Source: Blastobasis lacticolella (lineage: Eukaryota > Arthropoda > Insecta > Lepidoptera > Blastobasidae). Taken from it: DNA of 64,000 nucleotides. Positions 21,451 to 31,925 of this stretch are shown one piece after another; the stretch's first letter is position 1; each line of letters begins with the position of its first letter. The notes beneath the pieces were generated by a model. It searched no databases. It was not told where the DNA came from and saw only the letters and a list, made by a program, of their open reading frames with translations. The stretch lies in contig LR990050.1 of NCBI GenBank assembly GCA_905147135.1, positions 136,501 through 200,500 on the forward strand. Direction: 5' to 3'. The position numbers and the translations under genes are program-made.

Positions 21451-21923
21451 TGTGGTCATACTGCGGCTGAGATGATGACGATTATCAATATTAGTCAAAA
21501 ATTAAACTACTGTTGAGACATAACATGCGTTCTCGTATTAGTCAACTACATCTAGAATATCCTCAGATTTCTTCAGCATATTTTCCTTCGCCGTAAAGCT
21601 TATAATAGCATAAATCTGTATATTATAGTTGGCAACATGACTGTAGCGTTGCGCTGGCTGCAGCACTTGACTTCTTTAAAATAATCTGTATTTACATAAT
21701 AATTTTAATGACAATGAACATATCCAACGGATCGCCACGCGTGTCATTCAACAAATTAAATGTAGGATTTACGATTCTACAATGGTTGACTTAAATAATA
21801 AACAAATCCATATATACATTTATTCGTAGTAATAATCATACATCGTCATTTAAAATAGTTTCATGAATAGAATTACCAATAGTTTAAGGTTAAAATACAA
21901 TTAATTAAAATAATCAAATATCT
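21451..21923. other. Unassigned AT-rich sequence
   Basis: No recognised feature up to the LINE target site. Confidence 0.35.
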
Positions 21924-22939
21924 ATTCAATTCAATTCCTTTATTTGCATATAAATATGGTACATACAAGGTCTTAATTCTATGAAGTCTCACATATTTAG
22001 TCAATTTACATGACATGCAAAAACTTATATTATATATTTATTTGTCATATATTTAACATTAAATTCTAAAAACTCCTTTATTGTATAAAATACATACTGC
22101 ATAAGCCAATCATGCAAAGCCCTTTTAAATTTATGTGGGACTACCTTTTTTATTTCGTTTGGGATTTTATTAAATATCGTTATGCACATATTGTAGCAAT
22201 TTTTTTGAAATAGCGTCGTCTTTGGTTGCGTGTTTATACAAAGTCGATGTGCGTGTCTCGTACTTCTTGGATATATGTCTTTTTCCGTTTTAAATAGTCC
22301 TCTATTACACTTAACAAAATAGCATGCCTCCAAAATATACAAGCATGCCAATGGGAGAATGTTAGCTTTTTTAAATAACGGTCTACATGATACATATGGT
22401 GCTACATTATAAATGGCTCGTATGCACTTCTTTTGCGCTAAAAATGCCTTTTGAACATCTGTGCTATTTCCCCAGATAATTAATCCGTACCGCAAGATTG
22501 ATTCTACATAACCGTAGTATGCGGCTTTGCATGTATCTATACTAGAAATTCCTTTCAATTTGTAAATTGGATAGGCAAATCTATGAATCCTCTTCTGCAC
22601 ATTCTCAACGTGATTTTTCCATTTCAAATCTTTATCAATATTTATACCTAAAAATGTCACATTCTCCGCTTCCTTAAGGGATTGTCCATTATAATTTATA
22701 TTCCATTTGTCATTTTTAAAACTATCGTAATTATTAAAATTAATGAAATATGTCTTATTAAGATTAATTATTAATTTATTTTGATTTATCCAATTTATTA
22801 TTAATGTCAATGTATTATTTATGTCACTTTCATGGGCTTCTCTATTATTTACTTTTGTTGTTACTGTTAAAGCGATGTCGTCAGCGTATAGAATGCATTT
22901 ATGGTGCGTAACATTTGGAAGGTCATTAATACATATTAA
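21924..22939 (-). pseudogene. 5'-truncated Jockey-like LINE with YADD active site
   Basis: An open frame on the minus strand (22,942-22,025, about 305 codons) starts inside the palm domain with CINDLPNVTHHKCILYADDI, so the catalytic YADD is kept. It continues through NLNKTYFINF, VTFLGINIDKDLKWKNHVEN, ESILRYGLIIWGNS and IFNKIPNEIK to the stop at 22,025. There are no internal stops. About 100 bp of 3' UTR and an ATTCA-repeat tail follow. Both ends are flanked by AAATATCT (21,916-21,923 and 22,940-22,947), a likely 8-bp target duplication. The lack of disablements in the remaining frame suggests a fairly young insertion. It cannot be functional because the endonuclease and half of the polymerase are missing. 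Confidence 0.9.
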
Positions 22940-23204
22940 AAATATCTAAAATAGTATTAAACTATCATGATCATAGTAGTTAGTAAAGACTCAATTCGTC
23001 GAATTTATTTAAATTGAATACCTACTCTATTTCTTTGTTCAGTGACGATTACAGGTCTCGTCACTTATAACTTAAAAAGAACGTTGAGCGACAGTGAGAG
23101 TCTGGGAGGTATGTATCCTTTTCATACCACGAAACTCATATTTCTACAAAATTTTTTTACGTGACGGCCGTTGCGTGAACCATTGATACTATTCGTGATG
23201 TATC

Positions 23205-23776
23205 TGTCGCAGCCTGATAGTTAAATTAGCCGGTTAATTAAATGGCTAACTTTTCATGCAATTATTAAATTTAAAATTTGCCAAATTCATGAACTTTGAA
23301 AGCGACGTCTAACAAACGATATTGGCCCGAGTTTACGGAGCACCTCCACGCATTGTCACTACGCTGACCTATCCGATGTAAAACCTAATACAAACTATTC
23401 TTATTGTTAAAGGTAGGTTAGCGTTGTAACAATTATTTATTTATTTATTCATACTTTTGTACAACATTACAGCTTAAAACTAATGCGTTGCACAAATTAG
23501 GTTATAAATTACAGCTATTATATACAATATACTTATAATTTAGGTAAAATTTTCAGTAAACATTGCTATTATTGTATGCATATTCAATAAATTATCGGCA
23601 AACAGATCGCAGTCTGGTATATCAACAACATATGGAGGAACTCCGTAAACTCGGGGCAATGTCGTTCTTTAAACATTACTTTGAAATTTCATGGAATTGG
23701 CAAATTTTCAATTGAATAATCATTTAAAAATATAGGCTTTTAATTAACCAGCTAATTTAACCATCCGGCTGCGACA
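23205..23776. mobile_element. Non-autonomous element with 143-bp terminal inverted repeats
   Basis: Left arm 23,205-23,347 and right arm 23,634-23,776 align as reverse complements without a gap over 143 bp at about 80 percent identity. The ends are TGTCGCAGCC. The arms share GTTAAATTAGC, GGTTAATTAAA, AATTTGCCAA and CCCGAGTTTACGGAG. No transposase frame is present. I found no convincing target duplication. The middle contains an AT-rich LINE-tail-like insertion. Confidence 0.85.
23428..23600 (-). mobile_element. Probable LINE 3' tail inserted in the inverted-repeat element
   Basis: Minus-strand sequence ending in ATGAATAAATAAATAAATAA at the left edge resembles a LINE 3' UTR with polyadenylation signals and a simple-repeat tail. 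It lies between the two arms. The boundaries are approximate. Confidence 0.45.
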
Positions 23777-24075
23777 CATCTACTACGATGAAATAATTAA
23801 TATCAATTAACCTCAGACTCACTAATCTTCATGAACCCGCGCCGTCGTCAGCTCGTCCGAGGAGTCCCCACCCCCCTTTCCCGTCCCTCCCCTCCTACGC
23901 ACTTGCTGTAAATTTGCATGTCCATCACGTTCCATTTTTCCCAATTTTATCGGACATGACTGACCTTGTCTGCCGATTTGAGGGTCGTTGATTCGATCTT
24001 CCTCATCGAGATTAGACTACGCGAATATTCCAATAATATTCATTTAGCCAAATATATCTACCATCAACGCCCTAT

Positions 24076-24212
24076 CTTACGGCACTCAATGAGCTCCTTG
24101 GAGAGGTTTTCTATGGTGAGTACAACTGGAGTTCTTCAGGAAAGGATCCAACAACAAAACTACTTACCATGAGGCAGGCTGTCAGTTTGTTTGCCATTTT
24201 AGTGTTATAAAA
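24076..24212 (+). mobile_element. LINE 3' end fragment
   Basis: AATGAGCTCCTTGGAGAGGT encodes the NELLGEVF segment also seen at 6436-6460. Further on come CCATGAGGCAGGCTGTC, TTTGTTTGCC and a TATAAAAAAG tail shared with 15,536-15,610. It is 5'-truncated. Confidence 0.75.
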
Positions 24213-24399
24213 AAGTATGTATCTAAAAAGTATGGGATACAAGCGTGAGTGGTGCTTTACGTAGCCAAGTACAGTAAGAAATCGCGAGAATCAAGCGAGT
24301 AACAATGGTAGTGATTCGAGAATTCGATGTGAGAGTAATCGTCGAATCCGAAAGAGGGTGGACCAATATGTCTGTCCTTAGGAGTGACTTCACACAGCG

Positions 24400-24662
24400 G
24401 CACCAGTCAACTCGTGACCATGACGCATGCAACTGCGTCGAAATATCAAAGTAAAAACAATGCTAACCATTATAACAAACCCGATAATATGTGTAGTGAA
24501 AGTGAAGATTTTTTTTTCATTTTTAATATGGCCCTACATACTGGCCAAGAATCCGTTGTGCGCTCGATGGTGCCGTGGTGCCTAGCATTCATTTTATATT
24601 GTATGACATTCATAAGTGTTTGTGAAAACCTAAACTGAATAAACGTATTTGATTTGATTTGA
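24400..24662 (+). mobile_element. Probable LINE 3' UTR with AATAAA and TTTGA tail
   Basis: The region ends CTGAATAAACGTATTTGATT followed by TTGATTTGATT, i.e. a polyadenylation signal plus a TTTGA-type simple repeat as found at the 3' ends of some LINEs. An upstream CGACTGCGTCGAAATATC-like word supports a LINE origin. The coding part is not preserved. Confidence 0.5.
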
Positions 24663-25394
24663 TTAAAGTGCAGTGAGCTTCCGAAACGGCCTGCCATCGC
24701 CATCCCCGCGGCAGCCCCACACCGACGACGGTTGTTCCCCGCGCCGCCGTAAATCGCGCTGTCAATAATCCCGCAGGTGATTCCACCCGCGCGAGTATTT
24801 ACTCCGCTCCTGGCGGCGGGACCCGCGAATAAACATACAACAGTCACAGTAACACAACAATGGGCCGTTACTTAGACTTTATGAGGCTCGAGGAAGTAGG
24901 TTACGGCTGCGGCGCCGCCCGAAACAGCGACGCCAATAAACCGATCGCGTTATAGCTCATAACGCACGGCGGTTACACCTAACCACGACAAATTACGTGT
25001 CACCATAACCGTAACGAGTTATCATCATTGCGAGCGGATATACGCTTGCCATTTGTAGTCAAAAGTACCTAAATATATAATTTAAGTTTGATGAAATCCA
25101 ATTATGTGCCGGAATTTAGCGCCGTCTTCAATCCGCCTTGCGCTTCCCTTCTTACATCGTTTGTGGTATAACCCTATGACGGTGGTGACTGGTGAGTTGG
25201 AGTGGTGATTATCTAACTCTGTGACAATAGAAAAGTGATATTTTCAGCCCTTCGTCCACTGGTCCACTCCTGCCTCCACCTCGTGAACATTAGCGAAAAA
25301 TAAGATAATCATTTTTTTTAAAGCCAAATAGAAATGCAATGAAAGGAGTATTCCATGTACATCTCCCGAATACAGAAACGTTACTATGAGGTCT
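24663..25394. other. Unassigned, GC-rich at the left
   Basis: GC-rich at about 24,680-24,980, then AT-rich. No recognised gene. Confidence 0.35.
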
Positions 25395-25975
25395 CACAGT
25401 TCGCACGAACATCGCATCTTAGCCTTACAGTGTCGCACCTTTTTGTTGCCAGCAACCTAAATCCTTTTTGTACATCCTTTTACACGTGTAGCCTGTGGGC
25501 TTATTATACTCGAGAAGCGTATGGATCCCTTCGCGTCCAGTACAATAATGCGTTCAGGGTGCTGTTGCGGCTGGGTCGCTACTGCAGTGCCTCAGGCATG
25601 TTTGCGGAGGCGCGCGTGGAATGTTTCTACGCCACAATGCGCACAAGGGCAGCATCCCTGGTCAGCAGAGTGCGGGCCAGCCCCGACAGCATCCTGGCAA
25701 TGATCGCAGATAGACTCGGCTGCCCATACATGTCTCAATGCTGCCAACGACATGTTGTGAGAAATAATTAATTAATTGTATTAGTTACAAATAACTGCAC
25801 TAACAAATAGATTAAGAAAATACTAACACAATGAGTCTGGTCACTTGAATAAATGAATTATAAATTAAATAAATTAAATTAAATACATGAATCACAGTTG
25901 TTATGGGCGATAGTTGCCGCTTACCATCATGTGAGCTGTCTGCTCGTTTGTCACTGCGTAGTATAAGAAAAAGGC
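25395..25975 (+). repeat. Repeat B copy split by a LINE insertion
   Basis: The left part 25,395-25,465 (CATCTTAGCCTTACAGTG, GCAACCTAAAT) and the right part 25,887-25,975 (GTTATGGGCGATAGTTGCCG, GAGCTGTCTGCTCGTTTGTC, poly(A)-like end) are consecutive blocks of repeat B as seen at 18,397-18,590. The about 420 bp between them are a separate LINE fragment. Confidence 0.7.
25466..25886 (+). pseudogene. LINE reverse transcriptase C-terminal fragment (family C)
   Basis: In-frame from about 25,481 to a stop at 25,769: CSLWAYYTREAYGSLRVQYN, then AFRVLLRLGRYCSASGMFAE, MRTRAASLVSR and SILAMIADRLGCPYM. This is the C-terminal region of a LINE polymerase whose relatives end with an IADR-cysteine-PY segment. 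An AT-rich 3' UTR with AATAAA-like words and an AAATT-type tail follows. It is 5'-truncated, and a second copy of this family lies on the minus strand at 49,115-49,345. Confidence 0.8.
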
Positions 25976-26190
25976 TTCACACGACAACACTTGCGTCCGT
26001 CAAAATTAAGCAAACTGACTAAACATAGACCCGTATTGAACGCAGGGCGTTTACTTAGCAAAGAGCCTCTATCTGAAGTATGTATGTATTACATATTTGT
26101 ATATGGGTGTACCTAAATCTCCGCAACTCCTCTGGCAGCCTCAATATTGCACCCGCTCGGATAGGTTGCCAATATAAAAATTACGTAAAA
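25976..26190. other. Unassigned
   Basis: Short AT-rich stretch, partly open in the frame of the next entry. Confidence 0.3.
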
Positions 26191-26367
26191 ATGAATCATG
26201 ACAATCCAGTTTACAGTCTGCAAAGAGTTATCTGTTCCAGATTCCGCCAAGAAATGGAACGAGTGCCGGATGATTTATTAAGAGAATTTCTTTACAGACA
26301 ATCTTCTTGGAGCTTTCTTGCCGAACTCGCAGCATTACTGAATTATTTAGATGAACTTACTACTTAG
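26191..26367 (+). CDS. Unrecognised small reading frame, 58 codons
   Basis: ATG at 26,191 (context AAAAATGA) to TAG at 26,365. The frame is open upstream to 26,080. The peptide includes VYSLQRVICSRFRQEMERV and a leucine-rich C-terminal part (SFLAELAALLNYLDELTT). Codon use looks natural, and it does not match any LINE segment I know. It could be a host exon, a small ORF or chance. I do not recognise the product. Confidence 0.2.
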   Translation: MNHDNPVYSLQRVICSRFRQEMERVPDDLLREFLYRQSSWSFLAELAALLNYLDELTT

Positions 26368-26704
26368 AGCTGGACATGAAATGGTGTGGGAGTGTGCATC
26401 CCGAGCGCCGGCGGGCGTAAGCGCCGCGGGCGACCCGCATATTTCACAACAATGTAATTTTTCCACGTCAGGTGTATGTAAATATGAGGTGGAATGAGAA
26501 ATGCTGCCGGCACTTGCTCTCGAATAAATGCGATAAAAATACCGCGCCGGCTGTCCGCGCGCCGGAGTCGCTCCACTTACCTGCGTAAATTATATCACTT
26601 TATTATTTGAGTCACAGCTCAACCCGATTTTACTGCTTTAGTGCAAGCCTGTTATAAAACTTAAATGTATTTAGCAATAGTAGTTTTTGTGCGATCGGTT
26701 ACGG
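26368..26704. other. Unassigned; GC-rich block with AT spacer
   Basis: GC-rich at about 26,395-26,430 and 26,550-26,580 around AT-rich sequence. No gene recognised. Confidence 0.35.
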
Positions 26705-27028
26705 TACGTCGTTGGCCGAGCGGTTAGTGTATTCGACTCTTAAGCGAGAGGTACAGGGTTCGATTCCCACTGCGGCCATGTACCAGTGACTCTTTTCAGA
26801 GTTGTGTGCATTAATTAAATAAAATGCACATTCAGGCGTCTAAATGTGTAACCATGATCCAATCTGGTAAATTTTCCCTGGTAGGAGGGTCATGGAGGTC
26901 AGATGGCAGTCGCTCGACCGTAATTACGTGACCTGTTAAACCCTGGATCATGTTCAAGACGGACCCTGGGCCCGCGTGCGCGAGGGCACAACTGGGACAT
27001 TAACGCCAAGACGATAACTTTATTTTTA
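26705..27028 (+). mobile_element. Full-length tRNA-derived SINE
   Basis: The best-preserved copy of the family. The tRNA-like head holds an A box (TGGCCGAGCGGTTAG) at about 26,713-26,727 and a B box (GGTTCGATTCC) at about 26,758-26,768. Then come GCGGCCATGTACCAGTGACT, an unrelated body with ATGTGTAACCATGATCCAAT, CCTGGATCATG and GGGCCC, and a 3' end TTAACGCCAAGACGATAACT. The A box resembles that of leucine or serine tRNAs. No target duplication is evident. Confidence 0.9.
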
Positions 27029-27117
27029 TATTCTGTGCGACTCCAAGACGAGTCGAATTCATGTAGAGTACGTTTCATAATATTTAAGCACTAAATTTTT
27101 TTATACAAACCTGTAAA
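27029..27117. other. Unassigned
   Basis: Short AT-rich gap. Confidence 0.3.
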
Positions 27118-27474
27118 ATGTGTTTCAGTGCCTTCTTTTCGTATACTAGTTTTGTATCGTATTCTTTTCCAACAGCCCACAATAGTCCAATGCTATACAG
27201 ATGGGAATTCAGTCTGGGAAATCAGAAGAATAACCATAATGAAATCTTCTTACGACGCTATGACTTCGCTTGGAAACAATATTCAAGCGTTCAATTGTTA
27301 AATAAGATTAACCAGGATTTATGCGATGAAAATAAAATCGGCCTTAGAATCTCGAAATGTAACCATGAGGCCTGGATCAATCTTGCGGTCGCCGCGTCAC
27401 TGTGGATGAGAGATGAATCTCCTATAGATAGTGGCAAGTTTGATCCCGAAACTAAGCGACAAAGCATGTCGTGA
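27118..27474 (+). CDS. Unrecognised reading frame, 118 codons
   Basis: Open frame from ATG at 27,118 to TGA at 27,472 in moderately AT-rich DNA, where frames this long are less expected than in the GC islands. No domain or family recognised. The peptide has no signal or membrane segment and contains the segment LLNKINQDLCDENKIGLRIS. It could be a decayed transposon or a host exon; chance is also possible. Confidence 0.2.
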   Translation: MCFSAFFSYTSFVSYSFPTAHNSPMLYRWEFSLGNQKNNHNEIFLRRYDFAWKQYSSVQLLNKINQDLCDENKIGLRISKCNHEAWINLAVAASLWMRDESPIDSGKFDPETKRQSMS

Positions 27475-27875
27475 AAAGGACCATCCCCTTCGCCAATGAA
27501 GAAATTTTGAATTACTCCAACCGCTGGCAAAGTAACAGCTTCAGTGATAGTAGGTTAGATGAACTAATTGTATTGATTACATGATATAACTGGATCCTGA
27601 TATAACATCACAGCAATGTGCCGATTTTTAAGCATTCATTAATGTAATGAGTCCATGGTACTTTTATCTTTCAAATATTATGTGGTTCTTTATCTCATTT
27701 TATTATATCCAGCTCTCTCAATGATGAGAGCCATCGGCAATACCACGGGCCTCGTCAACTTTTGAAATTGTTTAAATATGTAAAGATAATAAAGCTTCAG
27801 TACTAAGATAGAAAACTATATAAAAATTTGCTAACCACTGTGGCAGACAAGCGTATGCTCCGCGTCATCGTCGTC
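27475..27875. other. Unassigned AT-rich sequence
   Basis: No recognised feature. Confidence 0.35.
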
Positions 27876-28015
27876 TTCTATATGGATGTTTGCAATACCA
27901 GGTGCACCACTAGCATGTTGCCGACCACGGCTCTACAGCAAAGAGGCAAGGCTGCTTCGCTGCCAAACCCGCGGTCACCCCAATAGAGCACTGGGGATCC
28001 GGCAGGACAACACAA
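27876..28015 (-). mobile_element. LINE 3' region fragment
   Basis: It aligns with 47,930-48,070: a CAATACCAGG block, CATGTTGCC, GGCTGCTTCGCTGCCAAAC, CCGCGGTCACCCCAAT and GAGCACTGG. This is the reverse orientation of the tail-proximal part of a relative of the intact LINE. Confidence 0.55.
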
Positions 28016-28337
28016 ATTGTGTTGTTTGTTGCAGTATTCCGGTGGCTCCAATTCGAAAGAGAAGTCCTGTTATGCCTTGTGCCTAAGCTATGTGCCTATC
28101 AGCAGACGGCAGTCCGCAATACGCAGCCGCGAGTACACCGGCCGCTGCGGCCCCAATCGCCTTGCAAATCCTTTCCAATTTCCAGCTGCGCCGCGGAAAT
28201 ACAGTGAATAAGGCACATCTTTACGGGACCAACTTCGCTGAACAAATTCCGCGTCTCCAGCGGTGGGCAGGTGCGCGACCCCGATAAACGTCCAAAAGGC
28301 TTTCGAGGGTAGATTTCTGCTAGTGCTTGGTCGTGTA
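28016..28337. other. Unassigned GC-moderate sequence
   Basis: Overlapping short frames only. A block at 28,110-28,200 is GC-rich. No recognised feature. Confidence 0.3.
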
Positions 28338-28620
28338 GGTTTTATATGCTACGCAGTGACAAACGAGCAGACAGCCCACTTGATGGTAAGCGGTAACTGT
28401 CACCTGCAACATCTACGATTTATGCATTTAGGTTGCAAGCAACAAAAATGCAGAACCGCATGTGCTTTGTCACTGTGAGAACTAAGATGAAATTTCTCTG
28501 GCTATCTCATCCTTCAAACAGTGAAAGCATTGTTGCTTGGAGACAAAAATTGATAATTCGGTGGTACTCTACCAGCCGGATTCTTCACACTTGACAGAGT
28601 CCTCCCACCTAATAACGTGG
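28338..28620 (-). repeat. Repeat B, long copy
   Basis: Reverse orientation: ACGCAGTGACAAACGAGCAG, ACAGCCCACTTGATGGTAAG, a CACTGTGAGAACTAAGATG block, GGCTATCTCATCCTTCAAAC, CATTGTTGCTTGG and CACTTGACAGAGTCCTCCCA. Together with 36,267-36,520 it defines the family. A further partial copy lies at 28,690-28,745 (GGCGGTGGTACCCATACAGG). Confidence 0.75.
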
Positions 28621-28774
28621 TGGCGTACTGAAGAGTAGAAGAAGCTGTAATTATGTACGCAACTGGCCTCCTGAAAAATAGTTAGCGGCAGAAAACAAGG
28701 CGGTGGTACCCATACAGGCGGCGTCCTCACTCTTGACAGACTCTAATCTACATTGAAGTCCTTGTGTCAGTTTG

Positions 28775-28840
28775 ATATATTTCCAAGCGTGGAGATTAAG
28801 GCTCCAGTCTAGCAGGGAATTATTATGGGTTGTCGATTTT
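28775..28840 (+). mobile_element. RTE-like LINE 3' end scrap
   Basis: CCAAGCGTGGAGATTAAGGC and TTATTATGGGTTGTCG match the end of the copies at 16,505 and 18,823. Confidence 0.55.
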
Positions 28841-29904
28841 TAATAATCTGTTCACATTTTCTCTCTTTAGCTTACATACGCAGTACATATGTACCGTCTC
28901 GCCTTTTTTCCCATTAAACTTTTTAGTCAGACATTATTTAAAAAGTTTATTAAAAACTTAATAGCGAATAGCGTTGCTTTAGCGGTAGTTTTTAATTAGG
29001 TCCCACACCCCGTACACCGACTAAGCAGAGCATATTTTGTTATGTTAATATTCCTTTACATAGTATTTCTCTTACATTGCTAAGAAATAGACTGGTAGCT
29101 CAGATTTAATTCTATTTCAAACTAGACTACTGAATAATGCATATTGAATACATTTCTCTAATTCATATTTCAACCATTGAAAGATTAGACTAATGTTTAA
29201 CTAATGTACCTCTTCGAAATGTAAGTTATCCGATGCGAGTGTCTGCGCGAGCGTGCTCCCTCCATTAGAATAATTACCCCGCGGTCGGCGGCTGCGTCTT
29301 ACGGACACACAAAGTAAGTGGGGTACCAAATAGTCCATTTCGTGGATTGATTCTGTTTTTCCAACGAACGACTTACTTTTGCCTTTAGAAATGTTTGCTG
29401 GCTTGTACTAGGTACAAAGGTCGTAGCAAGGTGCCTTGGTCGACTAGTCTCAAAGGTTGCTTTATTTTAAGTTCTTACTTACTTTGGGAATAACATAATT
29501 GTTTGCATGTCATTATTGTTCAGTGGGTTCAGTAAAGTTGACTACGTTTACGTTTGAGTTTCAAAGTATTTCATAAATTCATTACTTTGTTAGAACTGAT
29601 CTTCAAGTGTTTGGTTCTTTAGAAAACTTGGGGCTAAATTAAATACATGAGCTTAAAATATAAAGCGAACTACAAGTTTTCACCACTAATGAAAATTTAA
29701 GTTGTATCAAAATGTTATTTCTCATTAATATACCTTTACGTATTAGGTATTGAAATTTGCTGCGCTGCGCGCAGTAAATTAATGGATTAATTCAAATATT
29801 CTGATTAATCGTAATGAAATTGTTTAAGATATTTCTGGAACAAGGAGAGATGTATGTAAATGGTGAAACCTGTACAAAATATTCTTTCATGGCCTTCGTT
29901 TAAT
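28841..29904. other. Unassigned AT-rich sequence
   Basis: No gene or repeat recognised. A GC-rich patch lies at about 29,230-29,300. Confidence 0.35.
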
Positions 29905-30020
29905 AATCGTCATCATACCAGCCGGTAGACGCCTGCGTCTTTTATCAGGTCGTATCCACGCTGCGCCTTCTCGAGAACTTCGCTGCCCCATTGGTCATCT
30001 GTTCTTTAACAATAGAGCTT
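29905..30020 (-). pseudogene. RTE-type LINE fragment
   Basis: Reverse orientation: CAGCCGGTAGACGCC, GTCGTATCCACGCTGCGCC and GCTGCCCCATTGGTCATCTG resemble the segment at 7975-8065 (CACGCTGCGTC, CTGCCCCATCGGTCATC). It covers part of the post-polymerase domain only. Confidence 0.6.
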
Positions 30021-30264
30021 CGGCCTTAGTTTAGCATGTCAATAATATTCTACTCTTAAGGTTGGAAGACCAGAATAGACCAGAAACTCGTTGTATTATG
30101 AGTAGCCTCCGGTTGGTTTTCAGCGAGAGACCATACCACATGGACGTTTGATCTACAAATTAGGTGTTACCGACCACGAAATTACATTAAGAACTCTAGG
30201 CTGTAATATTATATCTAAGAAAAACCTCCCGTTTGTGCTCTTTCCATTCATCATCATCTTGACG
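30021..30264. other. Unassigned
   Basis: No recognised feature. Confidence 0.3.
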
Positions 30265-30525
30265 TTAAATCCCAGTTGTGGGCGCGGAGAGCCCAGTATC
30301 CACCTTCCTACACTTCGTCCACTTCGTTCGGTCTTTAACAATCTTGGTGGTATGTTTGTTGGCTCGCACGCATCGCTTCTTGGGCCGACCTCTTCTTCCC
30401 TTGCCCGGCGGAGGTGACATGGCCAGATATTTTTTCCCTACGTAATTTGCCGGTCTGCGCAAGACATGTGCCGCTGCTGCCGTGCTGTGCTCTTTCCACT
30501 GCCCTTACCAGCATCTTAGCCATCT
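30265..30525 (-). pseudogene. RTE-type LINE C-terminal fragment with frameshift
   Basis: One minus-strand frame gives MRRPANYVGKKYLAMSPP, GKGRRGRPKKR and VKDRTKWTKCRK. An overlapping frame gives the preceding MAKMLVRAVERAQHGSSG part. HVMRRP-YVG, GRPKKR and RTKW in this order are hallmarks of the C-terminus of an RTE-related LINE family distinct from the one at 7890. Frame continuity is broken, so it is a relic. Confidence 0.7.
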
Positions 30526-30904
30526 ATAAAGTGAATAAAATTTCCCACAAATCAGTTGTTGGTAAACGCGATTCCGTTAGTACTAATATACCCTATTCTG
30601 TGCGAGTATCAACACAGTCCCCATTAGGGCATGTATCAAATAGACCAGAAATAGCTACTTAGCAACAAATTAGGAGAAATATATGGTTCGCTGCGACAAT
30701 GGCGTCTCGCAACATTAATCATGATGAAAGAAGTTAGTAACTCGAGACGTAATGATGAATTAATAGCGTGAGCCGGGTATAATACAACGCGGTCGCTTGA
30801 GCGCGGGAACAAATCTCCCGCTTATTGAATCAGCGGCCGCCGCCGCCGGCCGCGCCGCCGGCCGCGCCGCCGGCCTGCCGAAAGGTGGCCTTATATTCGT
30901 TCCT
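30526..30904. other. Unassigned; contains a GC tandem repeat
   Basis: AT-rich except 30,833-30,884, where a 12-bp GGCCGCGCCGCC-type unit is repeated about 2.7 times (about 30,843-30,876). An exact GCGGCCGC lies at 30,833. Confidence 0.45.
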
Positions 30905-31110
30905 TTTCAAATATAAATAACTAGCTTTTGCCCGCGACTTCGTTTGCGTAAAATTCGGTTATAACATTCCAGACCCGGTCCCGCGGGACCACATTGAATT
31001 TCGGGATAAATTGCTGCATTTGTGCCAGTCTGGGCTATAAGCTGTGTGCTATTTGCGTGAAAGAGTAACAAACATCCTTGCAAACTTTCGCATTTATAAT
31101 ATTAGTAGGA
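30905..31110 (+). repeat. Dispersed repeat D, complete-looking short copy
   Basis: It starts with AACTAGCTTTTGCCCGCGAC and ends with CATTTATAATATTAGTAGGA. This start-end combination is known to me from a very common lepidopteran repeat. The start also appears at 48,345 (TAACTTGCTTTTGCCCACGA). No coding potential. Confidence 0.65.
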
Positions 31111-31582
31111 TATTCGTTTTTCTCTAATAACTGGAGAATCTTTTGTGGTAGTGGTGTAGCGCTAACTAAGACGATAGATCCTTTTGGTACGGGAGTGACA
31201 TGGTCAGGGATGGATTCTGACGGAGGAGCACTTTACCGCGCGAACAACAACCATAACAACAATACTATTTTCAACAGTAAGGTCCCCGGTGCTCATTGCA
31301 GTGGGGATTTAGGGAAACATGGCTTTGGTAGTGTAGGCCTTTTTGCTGCAAGAGCAACGTGTTATAGGAGTGGGCAACGCAGAGTGCATACTCTCCCCTT
31401 TTTCGAGGCATGGACATGCTTAACGCTTTTCAGACATCGACACTAGACTATGACATATTTGTGAGTCGATCGATGGAAGTATGAAATGTATGCCTGAGGT
31501 TTAGTGATGGATGAGTATGTGTATTTTATTAAGTTTTAATTTATTGACTTTAAATATTTTGTCGTTTCCTACATATACGTGT
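31111..31582. other. Unassigned
   Basis: A frame of 122 codons (31,078-31,446, plus strand) begins inside repeat D and has no recognisable domain, so I do not call it a gene. Confidence 0.35.
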
Positions 31583-31676
31583 ATACACACACACACACAC
31601 ACACACATACACACACACGCACGCACGCATGCACACTCGCACACACACACGCACAGACTCTCACACAACAATTAGG
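31583..31676. repeat. (AC)n microsatellite, imperfect
   Basis: About 95 bp of AC repeats with CACGCACGCATGC interruptions. Confidence 0.95.
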
Positions 31677-31845
31677 TTAAGTTATGTATAATAAGTTGTA
31701 TGTAAATTGGTACTGGTAAGAAAATTTCAATATAGAAGAGCAGATGAGAAAGTAGGTATATAAATATTTGGCCTCTCTTTTTAATTTTTAATTTTTCATA
31801 CATATTGATATTTGCAGTATGTTAGTAATTAATAATTACTGTAAA

Positions 31846-31905
31846 ACTGTAAATTTATGGTACATACTGTAAATTTATGGTACATACTGTAAATTTATGG
31901 GACAT
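31846..31905. repeat. Tandem repeat, 20-bp unit, three copies
   Basis: Three head-to-tail copies of ACTGTAAATTTATGGTACAT at 31,846, 31,866 and 31,886. The third differs by one base. Confidence 0.95.
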
Positions 31906-31925
31906 AAATAAACAAATAAATAAAT

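Noticed and set aside
26705..26780. Possible functional tRNA gene
   Set aside because: A and B boxes are present but the acceptor stem does not close and the sequence continues into the SINE body, so it is a SINE head.
31078..31446. Plus-strand frame of 122 codons
   Set aside because: Its start lies inside a dispersed non-coding repeat and the peptide has no domain.
31846..31905. Possible CRISPR-like array
   Set aside because: Three adjacent 20-bp units without spacers; a plain tandem repeat in an animal-type genome.
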